This document shows, in pieces, positions 56,729 to 64,000 of a DNA stretch of 64,000 bases. The position numbers and the translations under genes were made by a program. The DNA comes from Myxococcales bacterium. Its GTDB lineage: Bacteria; Myxococcota_A; Polyangia; Palsa-1104; JAEUJZ01. A model generated the notes under the pieces. It worked only from the letters and a program-made list of their open reading frames with translations, did no database searches and was not told the origin of the DNA. The DNA is taken from positions 1-64,000 of the forward strand of contig JAEUJZ010000184.1 of the NCBI GenBank assembly GCA_016794505.1. Reading direction: 5' to 3'. The number at the start of each line of letters is the position of its first letter. The first letter of the stretch is position 1.

Positions 56729-56758
56729 TTGACCTGCACAAAGCGAGGTCACTACTAT
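56729..56758 (+). promoter_or_regulatory. Sigma-70-like promoter of the PRYA-repeat lipoprotein
   Basis: TTGACC (56729-56734) and TACTAT (56753-56758) are 18 bp apart, 5/6 and 4-5/6 matches to consensus. The predicted start near 56765 gives a leader of about 65 nt to ATG 56830, which has a strong GGAGGAAGGA site. Confidence 0.55.
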
Positions 56759-56829
56759 CCGCGCCTCTAGCCGTGTCCTCGTCGACGGGGCTAGGGGTAG
56801 CGAACACAACAACAAACGGAGGAAGGATC

Positions 56830-57165
56830 ATGAACAAGCAACAGTCTGAAGGTGTTGTGCTGCAGGGCAGCCCACGTTACGCGCCGCGCTATGCTCCGCG
56901 GTACGCGCCCCGATACGCGCCCCGGTACGCGCCCCGATACGCACCGCGCTATGCGCCGCGTCTGGGCGTCGTGGGCTTGGTGGGCCTGTTTGGGCTCTCG
57001 CTGTTTGCCGGCGCTTGCGGTCCCAAGGCGGGTGGCACGGGGGACAAGCCGACGACGACGCAGAGCGCTCCGCCGGCTGGCGGTGGGGCTGGTGGGACGG
57101 GCGGTGACACAGGCGGCGGCGCCACCCCGACCTCGCCCGGCACGGCGCCATCGAGCACGCCGTAG
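56830..57165 (+). CDS. Small lipoprotein with seven PRYA repeats
   Basis: 111 residues from ATG 56830. The first 14 residues (MNKQQSEGVVLQGS) precede seven tandem PRYA units, then a hydrophobic segment (VVGLVGLFGLSLFAG) ending in a lipobox-like AGAC, and a Gly/Thr/Pro-rich tail without structure. An Arg/Tyr-rich n-region of 44 residues ahead of a lipoprotein signal is highly unusual. The repeat could be a regulated cytosolic arm, a processed leader or simply a slippage product. No family recognised. The gene is divergent from the OmpA-TSP3 gene. Confidence 0.7.
   Translation: MNKQQSEGVVLQGSPRYAPRYAPRYAPRYAPRYAPRYAPRYAPRLGVVGLVGLFGLSLFAGACGPKAGGTGDKPTTTQSAPPAGGGAGGTGGDTGGGATPTSPGTAPSSTP
56872..56955 (+). 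repeat. 12-bp tandem repeat, seven copies
   Basis: Seven 12-bp units of the pattern CCN-CGN-TAY-GCN encode PRYA. Third positions vary between units, so the amino-acid sequence is preserved more than the DNA, which argues for selection on the protein repeat rather than recent slippage alone. Confidence 0.85.
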
Positions 57166-57174
57166 TGCATCGAC

Positions 57175-57192
57175 CCAGCGAGCCTGCGCTGG
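57175..57192 (+). terminator. Hairpin after the PRYA-repeat gene
   Basis: CCAGCG (57175-57180) pairs with CGCTGG (57187-57192) across a 6-nt loop, 10 bp after the stop. No T-run. It lies between convergent genes. Confidence 0.45.
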
Positions 57193-57307
57193 CGCCTTCG
57201 TCTGTCGACGACGTCGCTGGTTGCAGCGCTCCTGGGCCGACGGGCCGCTGGCAAGCAGGTGGCCGCCGGGCCGCCGACGTCTGCGCGCTGCCTGTCGAAC
57301 GGCCTAG

Positions 57308-58432
57308 CTAAGGCGCGCGTGGATAGGCCAGAAAGGTCGGCTGCAGCAGGCGATAGCTATCGACCCCGACTGCGTCGCCGCGAGCAATGACCGGATCGAT
57401 CTCGGTCTGGTATTCCGGCCGCTTGAGGAAGATGTGATCCGTCGCCACGCCGATCTGCTTGTACGCCTGCGCATCGCTGGCCCGATTGCCATTTCCGACG
57501 GCAATCGTCACACCTGAGGCCTGTATCGCCTGCATCGTGCTCGCCTTGTACTCGACCGTGGTCTCGCCCGGCAAGGTGATGAGGTTCGGTGCCAAGCGCA
57601 GCGGTCCGACGGGAAAGGCGCGGTCCTTAAGCCACGTCCGCGTCGATTCGGTGAAGACCGAGCCGCGCGCTGTCAAGTACACCGGCTGATAGCAGCGCTC
57701 GGCCAGGGCTGAAAACGCCTCGGCCGCGCCGTCTTGCGCTTTGACCGCCGACCCTGTCACCAGCGACTCGGGGTATTCATTTTCATAGCTGGTCAGCGTG
57801 CCGTCGATGTCGCTGACCGCTACCTTGCCGCCGCTCGGCAGCACGACGGCCAGAAAGTGAAGCGAGCTACGGTCGCCACGCACCGACGCAAACACCTGCC
57901 TGCGCCCCACGGGCAGGCGGTCGCTGCCGCGCAGGCGAAGCTCAAATCTGCCGTCGCTGGGGTTGCTGCTGCCGGTCACAACGGTACCCAGAAGCTGCCA
58001 GCTTCCCGCACGACAGACGAAGACGTCGACCTCTTCGTCTTCGAGCGCCTTGTCGACAACGCCATAGCTGATCTCGCCGGCTAGCACCTGTTCGTTGGCA
58101 TCGGCCGTCGCGATCAAGTCGATGCCGCGGTGTCGCGGCGAGCCACTTGCCACCACCAGCGGACTGGTCAGGCTGTGCTTCCACGATCCCTTGCTGAGCC
58201 CGGAAGGCGTCCCGCTGCAGCTCACCTCGGGCAGACAGGCTCCCTCTTTCGTCATCGTCTGCTCGACGGGATCGGCCGGGACGGTGCCGTTTGGATCGCT
58301 GGCCATGCCGGTGCCACCACAGGCCGCAAGGCCCAGCAGGCCCAGGCGCCCCAACCACCCTGCCGCGTGCCCCGCTCGACGACAGGTCCGCGCCGCGCTT
58401 CCCCCAAGAGACGCTTGCTTCGAGTCGCTCAT
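57308..58432 (-). CDS. Lipin-like (LNS2-type) phosphatase lipoprotein
   Basis: 374 residues from ATG 58432. A basic start is followed by a hydrophobic segment with the lipobox GLAAC. The middle domain is beta-rich (about 100-220). The C-terminal HAD phosphatase has VAVSDIDGTLTSYENEYPES (DxDxT), VYLTARG and IAVGNGNRASDAQAYKQIG, as in lipin/Ned1-type LNS2 phosphatidate phosphatase domains. Exported lipin-like domains occur in myxobacteria; the substrate may be a lipid phosphate or another phosphoester. It is convergent with the PRYA-repeat gene, with the secreted-protein gene upstream in the same direction. Confidence 0.8.
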   Translation of the reverse strand: MSDSKQASLGGSAARTCRRAGHAAGWLGRLGLLGLAACGGTGMASDPNGTVPADPVEQTMTKEGACLPEVSCSGTPSGLSKGSWKHSLTSPLVVASGSPRHRGIDLIATADANEQVLAGEISYGVVDKALEDEEVDVFVCRAGSWQLLGTVVTGSSNPSDGRFELRLRGSDRLPVGRRQVFASVRGDRSSLHFLAVVLPSGGKVAVSDIDGTLTSYENEYPESLVTGSAVKAQDGAAEAFSALAERCYQPVYLTARGSVFTESTRTWLKDRAFPVGPLRLAPNLITLPGETTVEYKASTMQAIQASGVTIAVGNGNRASDAQAYKQIGVATDHIFLKRPEYQTEIDPVIARGDAVGVDSYRLLQPTFLAYPRAP

Positions 58433-58449
58433 CTTTCCAGGATACTGCG

Positions 58450-59127
58450 TTACGAGCCCGGCGAGATCTGACGGAACGCGCCCTCTTGTCCGGCGCAGTC
58501 GTTGTTCACAAAGACCCACTCCACACCCGCACCGCCGGCAAAGGAAAGCGGTCCCAGCGTGCCGTAGCCGCTCCACGGTCCGCCGTGCTCATCGTGTAGC
58601 TGGCACTGCCACAAGCCGACATCCTGCGTCGTTCCTGGCTGCCAGCGCGGCGGCGGTCCATCGCCCTTGCACGCGTCGCCTGAAAGCAGGCTGGCTCCCG
58701 CGGGCAGCACGCCGACCACCGTGCGCAGGCAGGTCAGCGTCATCTCAGATGGGAAACCCTCGACGGTCGCCTGAGTCGAAAGCCACAGCTCCACGCCATA
58801 GGGATGCGGCCTAAGCGAGCCTTCATACGACACCACTGGCTTGCCGAAGGACTCTTTGCACGCCGCTGCCGCGCCGCCTTTCAGGCTGGGGCCGGGGCAG
58901 CTTCGCACGCGCACCGCGAGCCGCGGCTTGTTGCCGACGAAGCTCAGCGTATAGCGCTGCTCTTTCGTCTTGCCCGGCAGCATCCCGGTCAGAGTCTGTT
59001 GAAACGCAAGCGGCGTACTCGACGGCAGCGCTGGAAAGCGCAGGCTCGGTTCGGCCGCGGAGCTTGGCCCGCTGAGCGCAAGTCCCAGCAGCCCTCCCAA
59101 GGTCGCGCGCCAGATCGTGCGGTACAT
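58450..59127 (-). CDS. Secreted protein of unknown function
   Basis: 225 residues with a clear signal peptide (LGGLLGLALSGPSSAAEP). The mature part has six Cys, probably in disulfides, and motifs such as YTLSFVGNKPRLAVRVRSCPGP, TLTCLRTVVGVLPAG and VGLWQCQLHDEHGGPW. No family recognised. It ends 18 bp before the start of the lipin-like lipoprotein gene in the same orientation, so the two may be co-transcribed and act together in the periplasm. Confidence 0.8.
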   Translation of the reverse strand: MYRTIWRATLGGLLGLALSGPSSAAEPSLRFPALPSSTPLAFQQTLTGMLPGKTKEQRYTLSFVGNKPRLAVRVRSCPGPSLKGGAAAACKESFGKPVVSYEGSLRPHPYGVELWLSTQATVEGFPSEMTLTCLRTVVGVLPAGASLLSGDACKGDGPPPRWQPGTTQDVGLWQCQLHDEHGGPWSGYGTLGPLSFAGGAGVEWVFVNNDCAGQEGAFRQISPGS

Positions 59128-59355
59128 GCCGTTATTGTGCGGGCAGGACCCGCCGCGGCGTATCCCCTCGTGCTTGGGAAGTTCAATTGCCTCGGTATAT
59201 AGGTTACTAACCGAATACTTTGATGAAATTCATACGCACGTTCCTATTCATAGAACATGGCAAAGCGGACAAGCTGGGTTGACCTGGCCTCTTTGAACTT
59301 GCTACACGGTGCCCTGATCGCTTCACCGTCCCAGCGATCGCCAACAAAGGACCCC

Positions 59356-62300
59356 ATGGCCAGCACAGTCGAAGGCGCGCAGGTACAGGAATTCACCCAT
59401 CTCCATCTTCACAGCCAGTACAGCCTGCTCGACGGTGCCATCCGCCTAAAGGATCTGTTTCCGCGGCTTGCTGATCTGGGCATGGACGCGGCGGCGCTGA
59501 CCGATCACGGCAACATGTTCGGCGCCATCGACTTCTATAAAAAGGCCAAGGCCGCCGGCAAGAAAGCCATCTTCGGCATCGAGACCTATGTCTGCGCCGA
59601 CCGTCACGACCGCCAGAACCGCCGCAACTATCACCTGATCCTTTTGGCCAAGGACATCACCGGGTACAAGAACCTGCAGTACCTGTCGTCGATGGCCTTC
59701 TTGCAGGGCTTCTATTACCACCCGCGCATCGACAAGCAGATTCTCAAGGAGCACAGCGAAGGCGTCATTGGGCTGTCGGCGTGCTTGGGCGGCGAGATCG
59801 CGCAGACGCTTTTGACCCATGGCTATGAGCAGGCCAAGGACATGGCCAAGGGCTATGCCTCGCTGTTTGCACCGGGGGATTTCTATCTGGAAATCCAGCC
59901 CAATGGCTTGGCCGACCAGGACAAGATCAACGACGAGTGGCGCCGCATGTCGCGCGAGACTGGCATTCCGCTCGTCGCCACGGGTGACTGCCACTACATC
60001 CATGAGCGCGACGCCAAGGCGCAAGAAGTCCTGATGGCGATTCAGCAGGGACGCACGCTGTCTGACGAAAAGCGGCTGCGTCACGAGGTCTCTTCCTACT
60101 ATCTAAAGAGCGCCGCTGAGTTCAATTCCCATTTCCACGACATTCCCGAGGCCCTGGAAAACACCGTCCGCATCGCGCGTAGCTGCAACGTCGAGCTGAA
60201 GCTCGGCAAGCCCATGCTGCCGCGCTATCGCGTGCCCGAGGGCTATGACATTCCCAGTTACTTTCGCAAGGTGTCGCAGGATGGTCTTGAGCGCCGCTTC
60301 GCCGAGTTCGCTGAGCTGGGAAAAAAGGTCGATCAAGACCTGTACCGTCAGCGCCTGCAGCGCGAGCTAGACGTCATCGTCCAGATGGACTTTCCCGGCT
60401 ACTTCTTGATCGTCTGGGACTTCATCGACTATGCCAAGCGGACGGGAATTCCCGTCGGACCGGGGCGCGGATCGGGCGCGGGCTCGCTGGTTGCGTATTC
60501 CTTGCGCATCACCGATCTCGATCCCATTCCGTACAACCTCCTTTTTGAGCGCTTCCTGAATCCCGAGCGCATCTCGATGCCCGACTTTGACGTCGACTTC
60601 TGCATGAATCGGCGGGACGGGGTCATCAAGTACGTCAGCGAAAAGTACGGCAAGGATCAGGTCGGTCAGATCATCACGTTCGGATCACTGTCTGCGAAGT
60701 CGGCGATCAAAGACGTCGGCCGCGTCTTGGGTATGCCGTTTTCCGAGCTAAACGATCTGACCAAGAACCTGCCAGCGCTCGTCGATGGGCACCCGGTGAC
60801 GATGGACTGGGCGCTGGAAAACGAGCCGCGCTTCAAGCAGATTGCGGCCGAGAAAAAGGAATTTCAGGAGCTCATCGATATCGCCACCGCGCTCGAAGGC
60901 CTGCATCGCAACGCCGGCATGCATGCCGCGGGCATCGTCATCGCCGATAGCTCGCTGTGGAATCACGTGCCGTGTTACCGCGGCCAAGATGGCGAGATCG
61001 TCACGCAGTTCGCCAAGGACGAAGTCGAAGAGGCCGGCCTGGTCAAGTTCGACTTCTTGGGACTCAAGACGCTAACGGTCATCGACATCGCCGTGGCGAT
61101 GATCAAAAAGGACAAGCCCGACTTCGATCTGCGGCGCATCCCGCTCGACGACCAGGGCGTGTACCGCATGATCAGCGAAGGCGATACCACGGGTGTGTTT
61201 CAGCTTGAATCGAGCGGCTTCAAAGAGCTGCTAAAGAAGCTCAAGCCCGACTGCTTTGAAGACATCATCGCGGCCGGCGCACTGTATCGGCCCGGCCCCT
61301 TGGAAGGCGGCATGGTCGATGACTTCATCAACCGCAAGCACGGCCGCACCAAGATCACGTATCACCACCCCGCGATGGAACCCATCCTGCGCGAGACGTA
61401 TGGCGTCATCGTGTATCAGGAACAGGTCATGCAGATCGCACGGGCCTTGGCGGGATACTCACTGGGTGGCGCTGACCTTCTGCGCCGCGCCATGGGCAAA
61501 AAGAAAAAGGAGGTCATGGAAAAAGAGAAGGCCAAGTTCCTCGAAGGCGCCAACAAGACCGGGGTCGATCCCAAGATCGCCGACGAGGTCTTTGATCTGA
61601 TGGCGGCGTTTGCCGGCTATGGCTTCAATAAGTCGCACTCGGCGGCATATGGTCTGGTGACGTACCAGACTGCGTACCTCAAGCGGCACTTTCCTGATGA
61701 GTTCTGGGCCGCGATCCTGACCTGCGATAAAGACGACACCGACAAGGTCGCGCGCTATGTCGCGGAAGTACGCAGCGGCGGCGGCGTGGTCTTGCCCCCA
61801 GACATCAATCAGTCCGACATCGACTTTACGGTGGTCAAGCTGCAAGAAGCGGCGCCAGCCAGTTCGGAATCTGCTGGCAAAACGGCAGAAAAAGGAAAGA
61901 CCGCCAAGTCGTCACCCAAGGCGACAAAGACAGCAAAAGGGAATCGAGCCAGCGACGGAATTATCCGAAAAGGAATCCGATTCGGTCTGTCCGCGATCAA
62001 GGGTGTGGGTGAGTCCGCTGTGCAGGCCATATTAGAGGCTCGCGCAGAAAAAGGAGCCTTCGCTTCCCTGTATGCGCTGTGCGAACAGGTCGATGTCCGC
62101 CGCATCAACAAGAAAGTCTTGGAAGCCCTCATCAAGGGCGGTGCCATGGATGGCATCGTGCCGGTACGCGCCGCGGCGATGGCTGCGCTGGATGTTGCCG
62201 TCGAGCGAGCACAGAAGCTGCAGCGCGAAAAAGAGAGCGGGCAGACCTCGCTCTTTAGCCTGTTTGGCGGCGGTGGTGGCAGCGGTGGCGGCGACAGTGC

Positions 62301-63033
62301 AGCCGGGCCTCCTCCTGCGTATCCGAATGTCTCGGAGTGGACGCCGCGTGAAAAGCTGGCCTTTGAAAAGGAATCGCTGGGCTTTTACATCAGCGGCCAC
62401 CCCATCGAGCGCTATGCCCCCGATCTCAACAAGGCGAGGGCGCTGCGCGTCGAGCAGCTCTTGGATTCCGGCCAGGGTCTAAGCCCGCGCGAACGGCCCG
62501 AGATCGTCGTCGGGGGCGTCGTTTCAGACTTTCGCGAACGACCGCTGAAAAGTGGCAACGGCCGCATGGCCATCTTCCGCTTGGAAGACCAGTCGGGCAG
62601 CATCGAAGTGGTCTGCTTCAGCAAGGCCTACGGCGACTATGAAGAAGCGCTCAAGAGCGGCGAGCCGCTTCTGGTGACGGCGACGCTGGTCAGCGAGAGT
62701 GATCGCGGGGATGGAGGAGATGGGGGCGAGCAGGCCGAGCAGCGCAAGCTACACATGCGGGCCGCGCAGCCTTTGTCCCAACTGCGCCGAGAAAAGACGC
62801 AGCGCATCGTCATCGATCTGCCTGCCGACAGCCTGACCAAGCCGCAAGTCGAAGGCCTGCAGCGCGTGTTCAAGCAGCACCATGGCCACGTGCCCGTGTC
62901 GCTGCGCATCGTGCAACCCAGTCGCTGGCGCGTCGAGGCTCGCTTGCCGCAACACCTGGCCATCTTGCCCAGCGACGAGTGCTTGCAGGCCATCGAGACC
63001 CTGTGCGGGCGCAGCGCCATTCAGCTTCGCTAG
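59356..63033 (+). CDS. dnaE: DNA polymerase III alpha subunit
   Basis: 1225 residues from ATG 59356 (AAGGA 5 nt upstream; the frame is open from 59257). Order: PHP domain (THLHLHSQYSLLDG), polymerase core with GPGRGSGAGSLVAY and the catalytic PDFDVDFC, the RDDGVIKYV-type fingers region, helix-hairpin-helix (FGLSAIKGVG), and OB fold (IVVGGVVSDFRERPLKSG). A Lys/Ser/Ala-rich insert of about 40 residues sits near position 870 and a Gly-rich linker before the OB fold; such loops vary in the family. Essential replicative polymerase. Confidence 0.97.
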   Translation: MASTVEGAQVQEFTHLHLHSQYSLLDGAIRLKDLFPRLADLGMDAAALTDHGNMFGAIDFYKKAKAAGKKAIFGIETYVCADRHDRQNRRNYHLILLAKDITGYKNLQYLSSMAFLQGFYYHPRIDKQILKEHSEGVIGLSACLGGEIAQTLLTHGYEQAKDMAKGYASLFAPGDFYLEIQPNGLADQDKINDEWRRMSRETGIPLVATGDCHYIHERDAKAQEVLMAIQQGRTLSDEKRLRHEVSSYYLKSAAEFNSHFHDIPEALENTVRIARSCNVELKLGKPMLPRYRVPEGYDIPSYFRKVSQDGLERRFAEFAELGKKVDQDLYRQRLQRELDVIVQMDFPGYFLIVWDFIDYAKRTGIPVGPGRGSGAGSLVAYSLRITDLDPIPYNLLFERFLNPERISMPDFDVDFCMNRRDGVIKYVSEKYGKDQVGQIITFGSLSAKSAIKDVGRVLGMPFSELNDLTKNLPALVDGHPVTMDWALENEPRFKQIAAEKKEFQELIDIATALEGLHRNAGMHAAGIVIADSSLWNHVPCYRGQDGEIVTQFAKDEVEEAGLVKFDFLGLKTLTVIDIAVAMIKKDKPDFDLRRIPLDDQGVYRMISEGDTTGVFQLESSGFKELLKKLKPDCFEDIIAAGALYRPGPLEGGMVDDFINRKHGRTKITYHHPAMEPILRETYGVIVYQEQVMQIARALAGYSLGGADLLRRAMGKKKKEVMEKEKAKFLEGANKTGVDPKIADEVFDLMAAFAGYGFNKSHSAAYGLVTYQTAYLKRHFPDEFWAAILTCDKDDTDKVARYVAEVRSGGGVVLPPDINQSDIDFTVVKLQEAAPASSESAGKTAEKGKTAKSSPKATKTAKGNRASDGIIRKGIRFGLSAIKGVGESAVQAILEARAEKGAFASLYALCEQVDVRRINKKVLEALIKGGAMDGIVPVRAAAMAALDVAVERAQKLQREKESGQTSLFSLFGGGGGSGGGDSAAGPPPAYPNVSEWTPREKLAFEKESLGFYISGHPIERYAPDLNKARALRVEQLLDSGQGLSPRERPEIVVGGVVSDFRERPLKSGNGRMAIFRLEDQSGSIEVVCFSKAYGDYEEALKSGEPLLVTATLVSESDRGDGGDGGEQAEQRKLHMRAAQPLSQLRREKTQRIVIDLPADSLTKPQVEGLQRVFKQHHGHVPVSLRIVQPSRWRVEARLPQHLAILPSDECLQAIETLCGRSAIQLR

Positions 63034-63051
63034 GAGGCGCGTAGCTGCGCG

Positions 63052-64000
63052 CTATCGCGGATCGCAGACCAAGTAGGCTGCTCCGCGCAGACCAGCGAGT
63101 GGGTCGAGAAGCACATAGATGGGCATGCGCTGGCAGAGCGCGGCGAAGCGCCCCTTGCGCAGGAAATGGGTACGGAACAGCCCATCCTGCAGCGTCGGCA
63201 AGATCTTGCGCGCCACACCGCCGCCGATCACCACGCCTCCCGTCGCCATGCTCTTGAGCGCAAGGTTGCTGGCTTCGGCTCCGTACAGCATCACGAAGCG
63301 CTGCAGCGCCAGTTGACACAGGGCATCTCGACCCGAGAGCCCATGGCCCGAGATCACGGCTGGCGCCGCAGCACCGGCTTGCTCTAGCTCGTGGGCAACC
63401 TGCGGCGAGACGCGCTGTGGTTCGCGGGCCGCGAAGAACTCGTACAGCATGTGCAGGCCTGCGCCACAGATCACGCGCTCGACGCTGACATGCTCGGGAT
63501 AGCGCGCCGACAGAAACCGCAAGAGATCCTGTTCTACCTCATCGCGCGGGGCGAAGTCCGTGTGACCTCCCTCGGTGGCGACGATCACGGGGGCTGGTCC
63601 AAGCGAAACCCCTGCCGCACGCAGCGCTCGCTCGCGCACGACGATGGCTTGGCCCATGCCTGTGCCCGCCCCCAGCACACACAAGTTACCCTGCGGGTCC
63701 AGCCGCGCTTGCACGGGGTCGGCGATCAGTGCGACCTGCTGGGCCAGCGCATCGGGCAAGCGCAGCGGGCCGTCGCGATGGGCCTGTGACTCGACGTGCT
63801 GGACGACGCGCGCGGCATAAAGCGACAGGGCATAGAAGTCATTGGCCAGTCGCACCGTTTGCAGCTGGAAGCGCTGCTGCAAGCTCTGCGCATCGATCTG
63901 ATATCCCAGGTTGGTGATGGTGGCCCGCTGGGTGAAGCCAGCTCCGTCGGTCCGTGCGACTTCGTGGATGGGCCCAGCCACACCCAGGCCCGCCGCCTGC
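63052..64000 (-). CDS. Glucokinase, N-terminus beyond window edge
   Basis: At least 315 residues, open to the window end; GTG 63981 is internal since the upstream codons read AAGLGVAGPIHEV, a normal glucokinase segment. Motifs fit the Glk family: ANDFYALSLYA, VLGAGTGMGQA, VATEGGHTDFAPRDE and VVIGGGVARKILP. It phosphorylates glucose with ATP in the cytosol. The missing part should contain the N-terminal ATP-binding loop. The gene ends 18 bp after the convergent dnaE stop. Confidence 0.9.
   Translation of the reverse strand, partial: QAAGLGVAGPIHEVARTDGAGFTQRATITNLGYQIDAQSLQQRFQLQTVRLANDFYALSLYAARVVQHVESQAHRDGPLRLPDALAQQVALIADPVQARLDPQGNLCVLGAGTGMGQAIVVRERALRAAGVSLGPAPVIVATEGGHTDFAPRDEVEQDLLRFLSARYPEHVSVERVICGAGLHMLYEFFAAREPQRVSPQVAHELEQAGAAAPAVISGHGLSGRDALCQLALQRFVMLYGAEASNLALKSMATGGVVIGGGVARKILPTLQDGLFRTHFLRKGRFAALCQRMPIYVLLDPLAGLRGAAYLVCDPR

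Noticed and set aside
56872..56955. CRISPR-like short repeats
   Set aside because: The units are 12 bp, contiguous without spacers and in frame, encoding PRYA.

Overview
This 64 kb window is high-GC and densely coded. It looks like a chromosomal segment of a myxobacterium-like Myxococcota, probably of the Polyangia type. The signs are Hanks-type Ser/Thr kinases (one fused to a formylglycine-enzyme-like domain), an FHA-domain sigma-54 activator, many lipoproteins, DUF11 surface proteins with MYXO-CTERM-like tails, OmpA proteins with thrombospondin type-3 repeats, a CHAT/STAND protein and an H-NOX-linked hybrid kinase. No rRNA, tRNA, CRISPR array, insertion sequence or prophage was recognised.

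Region 1 (1-12.4 kb) is an accessory signalling island. It holds a partial VCBS-repeat protein, a Ser/Thr kinase plus lipoprotein operon, two frameshifted pseudogenes (a caspase-like/beta-barrel protein and a lipoprotein), a small Pro/Asp/Glu-rich ORF, a kinase-FGE fusion, an FHA sigma-54 activator and a divergent membrane-protein/VCBS-lipoprotein operon. Two strong -24/-12 elements (546-560 and 10299-10313) and a weaker third (6162-6176) suggest the FHA activator is the local regulator. A C11 tract sits where the activator and kinase genes overlap.

Region 2 (12.4-25.5 kb) is mixed. It has a double NTF2-like protein, an FTR1 iron permease with a cytochrome c domain (Fur-box-like site at its start) coupled to an aldose epimerase, a DUF11/OmpA-TSP3 surface pair, a quinone-oxidoreductase-like enzyme, a long-chain acyl-CoA synthetase and CorA.

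Region 3 (25.5-34.7 kb) carries the most striking genes: a CHAT-STAND protein with six membrane helices, clpB-cbpA, and an eCIS-core (DUF4157) protein. The AT-rich C-terminal half of the last contains a T-x5-C-x16-H arrangement matching the CheD-type glutamine deamidase active site, so it is a candidate toxin or effector of an undescribed architecture.

Region 4 (34.7-50 kb) is largely housekeeping and signalling: creatininase family, RlmI-like methyltransferase, lipoprotein, A-type Fe-S carrier, YedY-like oxidoreductase, rhodanese-MoeB, SDR, two STAS-like small proteins, SRPBCC, the H-NOX/hybrid kinase/receiver operon, PlsX with an App1-like phosphatase, and TruA.

Region 5 (50-64 kb) has a second OmpA-TSP3/DUF11 pair in the opposite gene order to the first, a lipoprotein with a PRYA repeat tract, a lipin-like phosphatase lipoprotein, a secreted protein, DnaE and a partial glucokinase.
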